Assembly (NCBI GenBank): GCA_009760855.2
Contig: WPIO01000047.1
Span: forward strand, 778,001-842,000
Direction of reading: 5' to 3'
Source of the DNA: Cristatella mucedo
Lineage: Eukaryota; Bryozoa; Phylactolaemata; Cristatellidae
DNA: 64,000 bases
Numbering within the stretch: the stretch's first letter is position 1; the number at the start of each line of letters is the position of its first letter. The translations under genes and the position numbers were made by a program. Below the pieces are notes generated by a model that worked only from the letters and a program-made list of their open reading frames with translations, did no database searches and was not told where the DNA came from. This document shows positions 26,863 through 37,620 of the stretch, piece after piece.

Positions 26863-26979
26863 CTTTTTCTTTTACAAGAAGCGTCGGCAGCCGAATTCTC
26901 GCCCTCGACTGGAAGCGAGCGAAGAGCGACGGAACGGCACATCCGAATGACGCGCAGCCTCGTGACTATGGTAATAACA

Positions 26980-27118
26980 AATAGAAAACCATTCGCTTAG
27001 CGGCCTGAGAAAACTCAAGTCTTTAGGCAGGCACGTCGCGTGCGCCGCGAGGCTCGAGCCCACGACCTCTGCCAGACTTTGGTCGAGGTGAGCACCATGA
27101 CCACTGGGCCAAACAACG
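26980..27118 (-). mobile_element. tRNA-like SINE, family 1
   Basis: Minus-strand copy: TTTGGCCCAGTGGTCATGGT, GGTCGTGGGCTCGAGCCTCG, decayed tail. Bases 27119-27504 show no supported gene. Confidence 0.78.
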
Positions 27119-27504
27119 CCGGCAGTTCGCCGTTATTTATGAGACTTGCGTCAATCGATCCCGTTTATTGGAGCTTGGGCGTCGCTTTACTCGCGCGCGC
27201 GCATGTTTGTACTTTCTATAGAGTCGCTTCCCCGCACGCGCACTCTCGTAGCTCAGGAGCGTAAGTGGACGGCAAGGTCAGTAGGCGCTTTAAAGCCTGA
27301 TGCTCCGTCCGTCAGAGGTAGAAGCCTCTGTTGCTCAATAGTTGGAGCATAGAGGTACGGAAAATTGTGGGGCGCAGGTTCGCGAACCGCCGGACGTGAA
27401 AATCCACTGGTTTTAGCACACCGCACACGATCCGGTCCTGTATAATTAAGACTTAGAGATGAACAACTCACCTCGGCAAGAAATCTATCGACGTATTTCT
27501 CATT

Positions 27505-28310
27505 TACAACGGTACCTCGGCTTGCGAAGTGTCTCGACATACGAGCATACGAGCGTTTCGAGATACGAGCTGTCTCTCGGCCGAATGTTTGCTTTGAGTT
27601 GCGAGCTAAAATTCGGGTTGTGCGCCAGCGTCAGAGCTAGTCATCTACCGCTAGTTGCCGCAGCGAACGTCATTACTTCGAAGCGCTTGGTTACTCGGGC
27701 CAGTGAGGGTTGGGAAGCGAACGACGTTCCGTTTAGCAAGACGCTGCCCTACGACCCGGACGTGACGCCAAGCGAAGGCCTGTTGGTTCACTCCCAGACA
27801 GACTCGAGCGAGCCATCGTGGTGCTTGGACACACAAGATCGCCAGACTCCTGTGTTAAATCAGACTACGGCAGAAATAGCTAAGCACGCACTGTACTCCT
27901 ATCGGCGCGTCCGCGTAAAGGTCCAGCCAATAAACTGAAAGGGAGGAAGCCCGACGAAAAGGGCAACAATCGGCGAATAAGATTCAAATGTTCATTTCAG
28001 CCTTTCTCTTCTATTAGCCAACTCTATTAGCATCTTCAAGTCGTCTGATCTCCACGTTACTCCTGTACATTAGGATTAATAAAACCCTTTATTGGAAGAC
28101 ATTCTATTGAATCGTTTAAAAAAAATTCGTTATTGATAAGTAGATTTTTTAATTTAAAAACATGTGACAAAAATCGCAGTGTTTTGGGGGAATCCGGAAT
28201 GAATCAATGGCATTTCAATGGGCAAAATTGATTTGACATGCGAGTAATTTGAGTTGCGAGATCCACCAAGGATCTAAGTAAACTCGTAAGCCGAGGGAGG
28301 TACCACTGTA
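27505..28310. mobile_element. Tc1/mariner-type MITE
   Basis: Left end TACAACGGTACCTCGGCTTG, right end CTCGTAAGCCGAGGGAGGTA followed by CCACTGTA: imperfect terminal inverted repeats with TA at both edges, the usual Tc1/mariner target. Inner TIR parts (CGACATACGAGC, and GAGTTGCGAG at both sides) also match inverted. The 159-aa frame inside it (27459-27938) shows no transposase motif, so I treat the element as non-autonomous. Confidence 0.8.
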
Positions 28311-28344
28311 CTTTAAAACGCGCGATAATGGCTCCTCACATATA

Positions 28345-28497
28345 TAAATCATTTGTATAGCGCCGTAAGAGAGTTTAATCTCTATTTATGCGCGTCACAT
28401 ATGCCACGGGGCTCGAGCCCACAACCTCGGTCACCAAAGGCATTCTCCTTGACCTTGGTCGGGGCGAGCACCCTAACCTATGGGTCAAACCGCCGCG
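28345..28497 (-). mobile_element. tRNA-like SINE, family 1
   Basis: Minus-strand copy with GTTTGACCCATAGGTTAGGG, GGTTGTGGGCTCGAGCCCCG and tail ATTAAACTCTCTTACGGCGC plus TATACAAATG. It abuts the GC-rich island. Confidence 0.8.
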
Positions 28498-29073
28498 GCA
28501 ACCGCTGCTGTCGTTCCGCGACCACTGCTCCGTGGTCTAAGCGGAGCTCCAGATCGGGACAAGCCGTGGACAGCATTATGCTCCCTTCGTCGTAAGCTGG
28601 GTGACGGGCGTCGCCGGTACCGAATGACGCCCGACGACCAGACTAGACTGCCGGAAGGGCGGCAACTCCCCATTGCCACTCTCGGCTCCACCACTGCTAG
28701 CGGCGCATCCGTCTGTCAGAGCGCGCGACTACGCTGCCCTGCAGGCGAGCAAACCGGATGGCGCGCGCGCGCGCATTCAAACTCGGTCAGCCGCGCCAAC
28801 TGCGGCGGCGGAGGAGGGCTGCGGCCGCCCTCCGCCGCCGCCGCGCATGCTTGCGCAAGTAGAGATCGAGCGGATCGAGCGGATGCGCGAGCTTCTATTG
28901 ACGTCCGACTGGCGTCTTGACGACCGGCCGGCCGTCGCGCCCGCTTTGTTTGTCTCTGCTCGTTCATTATTAATCGGCGGTCGCCTTCGCGGCAAAGGCC
29001 GCGACAATGCGATCCGCGAATTGAGTCGCGAGCGGAAAGCGGCGGCTCTTGCGCGCGCGCGCGAGCGCGAGCG

Positions 29074-29094
29074 ATGGCGGACCGACGAGCATGA
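29074..29094 (+). CDS. Six-codon upstream ORF overlapping the main start
   Basis: ATG GCG GAC CGA CGA GCA TGA encodes MADRRA. Its stop overlaps the main ATG as ATGA at 29091-29094, a layout that can couple termination to re-initiation. Translation is unproven. Confidence 0.4.
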   Translation: MADRRA

Positions 29095-29671
29095 GAGTCG
29101 ACTACGACCTGATCGGCAGTCCCACCCTCATCAATGGCTACATCAGTCAGGCGACCGGGCCAGCGGCGTTCGGCAAGCCGATGGCCGCCGCCGCGGCGGC
29201 CAACGCCGCCGTCGCTGCCGCCATAGCGGCGGCGGCCGCGCGCGAAGGCGACACTGCGCCGCCGAAGTCGGCCGCCAGGCTGGCCGGCGAGAGGGGGCTG
29301 ACGCGGACGGCGACGACGCTGCTCGACCACGCGCCGACGCAGGAGGAGCGGCGCCTGCTGGAGGACGCGCGCCGCGCGAAGCAGCGATCGCTGCTGGAGA
29401 TGGCCAAGCGAACGAGCGAGAAGGCGGCGGCATCCTGCGGCGGCGGCGCCGAGCGGCTCAAGTCCGCCGCAGCGTCTGCATCCTTCGGCGCGTCCCAAGC
29501 GCCCGAAACGTGCGATGACGCCCTAGAGCCGAAAGACGACGGCCGCGACGACGACGGACCCTTGTCGGACGCAGGGCGATCCGATTCGCCGCCGTTCGTC
29601 CGAGTCGACGACGGCAGCGAGGAGGAGGAGGAGGAAGCGGAGAATGCGGGCGGAGCAAACTCGAGCGGACC

Positions 29672-29703
<32 letters not shown>

Positions 29704-31373
29704 ACCCGGTCTCCTTCTTCGGCCGGCGCGCGCGAGCAGCTCGAACGGCCGCGGGCAGCGGGAGCGGCGGAGTCGCCACTCTGCGGTCCAACAAGAGTGA
29801 TCCGTGCCTTAGCGGCGGCGGCGCTTGGAGGGGCAAGCCTGAATCGCTGGCGGGAAGCTACAGCACGCCATGGAGCACGTCGGCGACGGCTGCCGGCGAT
29901 CGCCACTTCGGCGTGCAGTTCGGCGACGGCGCCGTGCTGCAGAACCTCTACCCGTCGCTGTCGCACGTCCGTCTGCCTGGCGGCAAGGTGCTGCGTATCG
30001 ACCTGTACTTCTCCAAGGTGCTCAAGGACAGCAAGCTATTTCGCGACGTGGCGACGCTGAAAACAGACGACTACGAGGCGTGGGCCCGCACATCGCCGTC
30101 GAAGACGGCGGCGACGGCGGCGGCGGCGCCGGCCAAGGACCTGCCGCGCGAGCGCATGGAGAGCAAGTCGGTCGGTCCGTCGCACGAGAGCGTGCGCGCC
30201 GTGCAGCCGCTGAGCGCGCTCGGCCTCGCCCCGCTTCGCACGCGCTTCTGGAGCTCGTCCGACCTGCTCGACAAGGCGCAGGCGCTCCGCCTGTCGCGCC
30301 GGCTCGGCTACGTGGACGAGAGCGGCAAGAGCGTGTACCGCCGGCCGCCGGCTACGAGCTTCCTCGATCGCGGCGACGACGACGACGTCGACGTCGTCGT
30401 CGACGACGACGCGCTGAGCTCGGACGACGAGGAGTACCAAGAGAGCGGACGGGCAGCAGGCGCGCAGAGCGACGACCAGTCAGCCTCGTCGGCGACGGAC
30501 GGCCCCTCCGCCGCCGCCGCCGATTCGATCCCCGAAATGGCGGCCGCGGCGGAAATCGCTGCCTCGATTGCGGCGGTGGCGGCGGTGGTAAGAGACGACG
30601 TCGCTGCCGCACCGAACCGAGTCTTCGAGCAGTCGCAACAAACGCTGAACGGCGTCCAAAGCGCCGCTGGAGCTCCGACTATCGAGAAGGCGAGCGGCAG
30701 CGCTGGCGGCCACGCTAGCGGCGGCGCTGGCGCGACGTCACGCTCGATCGCGAAGCGGGCGAGCCGAGAGCGGAGTCGCTCGAGCGAAGTGCGAGCGGAC
30801 CAGTGTCACCTGGCAGTGGTCACTCTGCGCGAGGTCAGCTCGGGCCAGATCGCTCCGCCGACGAGCGCCCGCCGACGGGCGGCGGCCGCGAGGTCAGTGA
30901 CGCTGCCGCACGCGAGCTCGCTGGCCGCGGCGTTCGCGGCTCGCGCCGCCGACCAGAGTGGCCGAGCTGACGCGCCGGCGGAGGGCGGCAGGCAGCAGAC
31001 CAGATACAAGCTCACGGACCGACGGCGGTCCGCGGACGCTGCCGTCGCCGCGGCGCTGCTGGCGGCGGCCGGCAAGGCCTCGCAGTCTTCGCTGTCCTTG
31101 CCGCCGCTGGCCGAACTGGTCGCCGCCGGCGGCCACGCGACCGCCGGCGCCCCGTCTGTCGCTGCCCGGAGCGGTAGGGAGGACGACGGCGGCGGCGAAG
31201 GCGTCGCCGCGACGGACAAGCGCTACGGCAGGTTCTCCAATCCCGTCTGCCTGTGCCCCAAGCTGTCGAAGGAGACGCTGTCGTGCATGTCGTCGCTGCG
31301 TCCCTTCGCCAGCTCCGGACTGTTATCGAACGGGCACCTGTTCAAGTGCCAGCTCCACGCTCGCTACGCTTAG
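29091..31373 (+). CDS. Unrecognised Ala/Asp/Ser-rich protein, 760 aa
   Basis: One uninterrupted frame with an A at -3 of the ATG. I do not recognise the family. It starts MRVDYDLIGSPTLINGYISQ, then a poly-Ala run (about residues 32-52), a likely helical basic stretch (TQEERRLLEDARRAKQRSLL, about 90-105), acidic Asp/Glu runs (about 185-215), an ordered-looking block (GVQFGDGAVLQNLYPSLSHV, LRIDLYFSKVLKDSKLFRDV, TDDYEAWART; about 285-345), FWSSSDLLDKAQALRLSRRL (about 385), a second Asp run, long low-complexity Ala/Ser, and a Cys-containing end (RYGRFSNPVCLCPKLSKETL, SGLLSNGHLFKCQLHARYA). No signal peptide or membrane segment is seen. It may be a single-exon gene or one large exon. Reverse-strand frames here look like GC-rich shadows. 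Confidence 0.65.
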
Positions 31374-32223
31374 CCGGCCACCGCGAGCCGGCTGCGGCGT
31401 GGCGGCCGCGCTCGTCGTCTGTCGTCTCGCAAAGCTCTCGCGTTAAGGGCGACCGCGTGCGCCATTGCACGCGGCGCGCTCGCGCACCCGGTGTTCTCCC
31501 GTCGCCTCGTCTCTCCGGCCTTCTCGTACGCGCGGCAGGCGCGCAAAGACCGACCAGTTGCTAAAACCAAGCCGTCTTCCTTCCGCCTTCGCGCGGTCCT
31601 CGCCGGTGACCCACTCGGGTCCGCGCCTCTGCCTCCTCTCCGAGCCCAATCTGGCGCGTCCTTATCAGCCGTCCCGCGCTGCTGCTGCTCGCGGCCTCGT
31701 CGACTGTCTCGACTGCCCTGACCCTTGACCTGGCCTTCCACTTTCCTTTCGTCGCGTGAACCGGAGTGGGCGGGCGGGGGGTTGCTGCCGCATGCGCAAA
31801 TACATCCTCCCAGTCAGACTTTGAGTGCGCCAACAGAGGCGAGCTCTCCAGCGCGCGACGCTGGAGAGCTCGCGGCTCTGCTCGTGGACGCGGAGGCGTG
31901 CATTTCGGCGCACTCTCCCGCTTGGTTCTGGCCGCTTTCCGATCTCGAGAGCCGTCCGACGCGCCGTCCGCCGCTCGCGCGCGGGCGTGGCGCCGCACCG
32001 GTGCCGCCGCATCGACCGGCGAGCCGGTGCCGGAAGCGTCTGCGGCTACCGGCTAGCGGCTGCTAACCGCGCGAGGGGCGACCGAATCGGCACAGACGCG
32101 CCCCCGAACCCACGTCCGTCTAGTCATGTGCCTCCTCCGCTTGAGCAAAGCGGACGACAATGCCCTTCTCTGTCTGCGCCGTCCGCCTGACGGAACCTCT
32201 TCCTCGTCCTTAGACGGTGGCAA

Positions 32224-32229
32224 AATAAA
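32224..32229 (+). terminator. Candidate poly(A) signal AATAAA
   Basis: AATAAA about 850 bp after the stop of the GC-rich frame. A second AATAAA is at 32862-32867. Either could end that transcript. Confidence 0.4.
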
Positions 32230-32889
32230 TAGCCGAGAGCCTGACTGCGTGCTGTCGTCCAGCAACGCAAGCGCGCTCGCCAGCGAGTTCGCTATCCAGG
32301 CCGCCCGCCGCGGATGTGCGCACGCCGGCGAGGCGCGTGCGTTTTCGACTCGACTGCTCGCACGCAGGCGGGTCGCTCGGTTTCCCGGACCGACCTGGAT
32401 TTTCCGGTCGCGACACACTGCCCACATACGGCTGCGCTTACGGATTCGCAGAAAAGGCACGGCACGGCACGGCTCTCTTTCGGAGGACAGCCGGACGAGC
32501 CCGCTCCGGAGCGGCCCGTCGGCGGCTGGTCGTAGTTCTGAGGACGAGCTCGCCAATAAGAAGAGCTCCTCAAGACGATTTGGCGGTGTCCGGGGATGTT
32601 TCCGCTCGTTACCGATCGTTGGGGGTTTTCTCCGCTCGTGCAGTTGTAGTCCTATTATCAGAGGCGAAGCCAGGATTTGAGCGCCGGGGCGTCACGGAGA
32701 GGGGGTTTGGGGAGCGGAGCCCCCGTGTAAAGGGGAGTCTGGGTGGCGGCCCCCGTCCGCCTGCGAGTGTCGCGCAGCCAAGCACCAAGGGGGCCAGCGG
32801 CGACCGCGCTTCCGGCTGCTATGGTGTCAGACACCAGCCATGCCAGGGCTGCAGGCAGCTAAATAAACGCTCGCTGATTTAACAGCCTT

Positions 32890-32970
32890 TTTTTCTATAG
32901 CGGCAGAGGAGCGTTTACGGCTGTCACCGCCGCTTGCAGTGGTAACAAAGGATTGCCCGACGCATACTAT
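32890..32970 (-). mobile_element. SINE family 2 fragment
   Basis: Minus-strand match to the 3' half: TTGTTACCACTGCAAGCGGC and TATAGAAAAAAAGGCTGTT. Bases 32971-33186 hold nothing recognised. Confidence 0.65.
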
Positions 32971-33185
32971 CCCGATTAATACTATCGACGCAGCTCGTGC
33001 CCAGCTTAGCGCTCGCGACCGAGCGCTACCGTCAGCAACTAAATATAATTGTCACGAGCTTAATATAATAGCGGAAGTGATGCTCAGCCGGTGGTGAACA
33101 CTCGAGCGCTGGCTGGCAGGCTAGCTACAGACGAATATCTGCCGGCGAGAGCGTCAATGCACGTGCGAGGAAATAAGCGTTGAGT

Positions 33186-33574
<389 letters not shown>

Positions 33575-33996
33575 CTATTGCAGCGATCGCGGCGATTGGC
33601 CACGGCGGCTGTCCAACGGCAACAGCTTCGCGCCTCTGGGCTCACGCGCTGCTCGAGCTATGCATACATGCACGTCACAAGAATAAGAAGGCAGGACGTG
33701 ACTGAGTTCGGCGAGCGGCGTCCGTCGTTTAAGTAATCTCGCCAGCGCTCGCAGACGACGATGGAGAGAAATCGATGACCCATCAAACGGCCACTGTGTA
33801 CGTCGGGGCGTCCGGATCCATTTTCTGGCGGGGCTCTGTCGTCAGCTGAGGCGACAGTAAACAATCAACAATGCGCGACGGCATCGATGAGACACGAGGA
33901 AACGGTGTCGTCAGCTTCGAGAGACTATTCTTCCAAATGAGAAATCTACTGGGAGTCTGTGCCAGGAATGCATGGAGCACTTTATATTTCTGATAA

Positions 33997-34058
<62 letters not shown>

Positions 34059-34924
34059 CGGAGGTAAGGGCGTAGGGAGACTCTGTAGTTTGTAGGCATG
34101 TGCTCCCTCTGCTGGTGGTCCTAGACCGCTAGAGAACGGAGCGCGGGATTTTGTGTCGGAGATAACGTCGGCTTTAACGTCGGCCGACGTGGAGATTCTT
34201 TTAAAGGGAGCAGAGAGCCCATGGAAAGCAGTAACCATGCCATAGCAGCCTCGTGCCCCTATACCATAACAGATATACAAGTACTGTGCATATAGTCGTA
34301 TTGGTAAAGAGACTGACTGGAGATCGCATGCATCCTGAGTTTAGATTAGTTGGTGCCTTGGTGAGCTAATGTGGATCTCGACTATTCTAGCTCAATCAGA
34401 GCCAGTGCAAATCGCTAGATAGCCGATCCGGCTTCGCCACCTCGCTAGGCTTCAACGTAAATGACCACCCATGGTTTTTAGACGCATTCTTCTTAGCTGC
34501 CGTTGTAGCTGTCTCGTCTTTATCGTCGTCACTACCAGCAGCTGTCACAGAAGCGAGTCGGACATCTACGAAGCCCTCGAGTGTTCAAGCCGTCAGCACT
34601 TCACCTGGTGGCTAGGCAATTGGCGAGCCCCTTGAGCTCTTCAGCTCTATATTCCGACCCGCTTGCAACGGTCTCAAAACTAGAACGCTATCAGTATGCA
34701 CACGACTCAAGGAGGATGAAGAGTAGGCCTCCCTGCAACGTAGCGATAGCGATTGCAACTTCGCGCCGCCTTCTCCGTGCTCGTTACTGGCGTCGTCTCC
34801 TAGTAGTTCAGTCTTGTCTGCCTTTCGTTCAGTTGAAATGAATGCGAGGTACAAGGTCTCTAAGAAGCATAAAACCTCTGGCAGACCTCCGAAACGCAGT
34901 GAATAGACGATATGCGACGGTGAT

Positions 34925-35250
34925 GCGACGAGAGGTTCAATGTCAAGCTAGTTTAGATTATTAAGCCGGAGCAAGAGAATGGAAGGTCTTCAAAGTGAAT
35001 GACAGAATCTTGCCGTCGATTTCTACTCAGTGCAGATTATTGAGCGGTGGTGTAATAGTAATAATACATAAGAATAATAATGCACTTGATAAAGCGCCCT
35101 CGGAGAACTCAATCTCTTTCTAGGCGCTTTACATTTGCTGCAACGGAAATGCAACTGAATGGTAAATAATAGCATGCTTGATAAACAACATGAGTAGCAT
35201 AGTTAGGGCTAAGCACATGCATAAGCACATGGAGGACGTACCCTTCAACC
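34925..35250 (-). mobile_element. L2 LINE fragment, minus
   Basis: Decayed RT end at 34960-35050, AAT-rich tract, GCACTTGATAAAGCGCCCTC, 3' UTR to about 35245. Confidence 0.75.
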
Positions 35251-35299
35251 TTCGTGCCACTACTGCACGATGATAAGGTCAAGAGACATGAATTCACGC

Positions 35300-35515
35300 C
35301 CTGCCGATACTTATGTTTTAACCCTGTGCGTCAAGTTCGAGAGCTGGCCGAACCGCTTTCCGATGACGTTGCAAGCGTACACCGTCTTGCACCTTACGTG
35401 GGGCACGAGAACGGCCCCGGGCCCGTGTGCACGCTAATGTTCACCTTCAAGTTCGAGAGCTGACCGAACCACTTTCCGCAGACGTTGCAAGCCTACACCT
35501 TCCATTCACCGTATG
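35300..35515 (-). pseudogene. Decayed C2H2 zinc-finger array
   Basis: Minus strand reads [20 protein letters not shown] then [10 protein letters not shown], the C2H2 plan with the first His lost (LKVN). A second unit about 115 bp downstream reads YACNVIGKRFGQLSNLTH, with the second Cys changed to Ile. Stops and frameshifts separate the units, and a broken HTG-type linker precedes the first. Bases 35516-36320 show no supported gene. Confidence 0.6.
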
Positions 35516-36326
35516 AAGTGGGTACGTCAAGCCTCTGCTGCCACCATGTTCGCTGCCGTGAGCCTTGTGCGTAGGGATAGGAACGCCGTGGCAGCGACGC
35601 ACGAGTGACGAGCGAGCGATCCACGCGATGGCATGGCAGAGCAGCTACTTCTGCAGGCTGGCGAAAGTCCCCTGCCCCCGGGCAGGGGTGGTGCCGAGCT
35701 AGGAAAGGAGGTGAGAGCTGTCCGGAGCGCCGGTTGACAAGGGGCCCCCAAAGAGGGAAGCCCGTTAGAATAGGTAGCCGTCAACATGGCGGAGGAACGA
35801 TGCCGGGACGATGAGGTAGTCAAGTAACCGGTGCTCGATACCTACGCCGGCTCTGTTGCCGTGTTCGAGTCCGTGGCCTAATCAGCCGCCGTCATCTGGA
35901 GGCTCAAGTCGAGCGGCTGCTCGTCGTTGTATGGGACGCAGCCAGCTGCCTCTGGCATTGCAGCTAAGCGGGACGGTGGCAACGCCAGCTGCAACACTCG
36001 TCGATGCCTCTCAGCGTTGCCTAGATCCGGTCCTTGGATCTGCTACGAGCATTGCCTCCCACTGGTGCTCCGTTAGGCGCATGGCCTTGCACCGTCAGGT
36101 TTGATGTGCTCTCAGTTCAGCTCGGCCACATTGCTGTAAAGATTCTGCATCCACCAGTTCACTTGCTCCTTCACCTTATCAAATGGGACTGCAAGTTTTT
36201 CGTTGCACCGAGAACAAGACGCCCCAAGTTGGAGAGACAGATTCTCGTTCGTCGTAACTTTACATGCCCTTAGTAATCGCCGGGTCTCATTTTCAGAGAG
36301 ATCGCCCTGATCTAACCTTGGTTTAA

Positions 36327-36430
36327 CTCTGTTTTAGATCATGCATACCAAGTCGTTGAGTTTTTCCAGGTAGCGTTTCTGTGAGTTTCCTCGCCATGGT
36401 TGCTGGGTAGCCTGTAATGACAGCCCAGCT
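36327..36430. repeat. Direct repeat pair, left copy
   Basis: Matches 36836-36937: both contain AAGTCGTTGAGTTT, CAGG.AG.G.TT.TGTGAG and GGTAGCCTG. A 90-aa minus-strand frame (36334-36606) overlaps it but resembles nothing I know. Confidence 0.7.
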
Positions 36431-36835
36431 GATCGTTCGACCAATTGATTGTTAAATATGTAAGTGACACACAGCCCTTGAATCTCGTACGCCACTGTCC
36501 GAGACACAGTGACTTGTTCAGGAGCGATCAAGATCCAGGGTTCTCGCGAGTCAGCAGACGTAATTGCCGTGTGCAGTTCTAGTTGATTAATCCAACGATC
36601 GTTCACGTTGCCATTATCGTCCGTGGCTTTGCTTTAAGCTGTCAAAGTGTTTCCCACTAGCAGTGCCAAGTTGCGGTCGCAGGTTTGAATGCCAAAACCA
36701 TTAACAGATAATCCGTTCACCGTCAATTGACAGCCTGCAGAACGAACTGGCGGAGAGCGAAGCCTGGTTAGTGATGCTCACATGAGCGAAGTCGCACAGC
36801 ATTTCAGTGAGACCGTCTCGATCTTATCTTAGTTT

Positions 36836-36937
36836 TACTTTGTTTCAGATCATTGATAGCAAGTCGTTGAGTTTACCCAGGCAGTGCTTTTGTGAGTTTC
36901 GTCATGGCTGCTGGTAGCCTGCATTGTCAGCCTAGCT
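36836..36937. repeat. Direct repeat pair, right copy
   Basis: About 75% identical to the left copy, 509 bp away, same orientation. Between the copies is unrecognised sequence. Confidence 0.7.
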
Positions 36938-37366
36938 TCGACCAAGAGCGGTTAACGTCTCAGTTATCAGTCTCTGTTGCAGTGACAGCATTGAAGCAAC
37001 GGTGCATTTAATATATAGTTTGATTGCTGATCGCTTCGTATTCGAACTCACCGAGATTCCCCTAGCGAGTTGTAGCAGTTAATTTCCGATCGAAAAAAGT
37101 CCGTCCGACAAGAAAGTACATACTTATTTTGAATCTTTGGTCAGCTTCTGGTGCCGTCAGACCTCCCTGGTGTGTTTTCTCCACCTGACAGCTAAGCACC
37201 CTGTCCTGGGCAGAAGCTTTACCGTCTTGCTGCTGCCGAAGCAGCAGCTCGGCTGCAGCTTTGGTCTCAGCATCGCGATATGTTTAAATTTGAATCACAA
37301 ATAAAGCAACGAAACTGTGCCGTTTCTTTACCTAGCTGATCACAACTAAGGATGGAGGTCAGTGCA

Positions 37367-37438
37367 AGGTCAGTGCACAACGTGGCAGAGAGATTGATGC
37401 TTGAGCATCGATCTCTCTGCCACGTTGTGCACTGACCT
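37367..37438. repeat. 34-bp inverted repeat with 4-nt loop
   Basis: Arms 37367-37400 and 37405-37438 are complementary at 33 of 34 positions, with loop TTGA. The one mismatch would be a G-U pair in RNA. The arm starts AGGTCAGTGCACAACGTGGC. An extra GGTCAGTGCA sits just left of it. Confidence 0.95.
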
Positions 37439-37499
37439 AGCCATCGGTGCTCAAACGTTAAGAGCTACAAGAATGACTTGGAAGTACGTGTAAACGCTT

Positions 37500-37620
37500 G
37501 TTTCGCCCATTGGTCAAGGTGCATGTTTATGATAACAAATTTTGTCGGCTCGAGACCCTTGGCATATACGAAGCATCTGAATAGAGTTTATGGCCTCTAA
37601 AGTCATTGTACGACTTGTCC
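37500..37620 (+). mobile_element. tRNA-like SINE, family 1 (decayed)
   Basis: GCCCATTGGTCAAGGTGC, GTCGGCTCGAGACCCTTGGC, GAAGCATCTGAATAGAGTTT. Bases 37621-40840 contain no supported gene or known repeat beyond the C12/G12 runs at 40250-40261 and 40371-40382. Confidence 0.6.

Larger units (their letters stand above)
28500..32600. other. GC-rich, CpG-rich island
   Basis: About 4 kb of high GC with dense CpG, set in lower-GC DNA. It holds the long plus-strand frame and its flanks. CpG retention suggests a promoter and exon region kept unmethylated, which is an inference. The many long frames on both strands are expected in such GC-rich DNA. Confidence 0.8.

Noticed and set aside
27459-27938. A 159-aa frame as a host gene.
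   Set aside because: It overlaps the end of the MITE and contains the translated terminal repeat. No transposase or other domain is seen.
28673-30718. Other long frames on both strands overlapping the GC-rich gene, for example 28716-29498 minus and 29870-30718 plus.
   Set aside because: Arg/Ala/Gly-rich shadows expected in high-GC DNA. The 29091-31373 frame is longest and alone contains ordered-looking segments.
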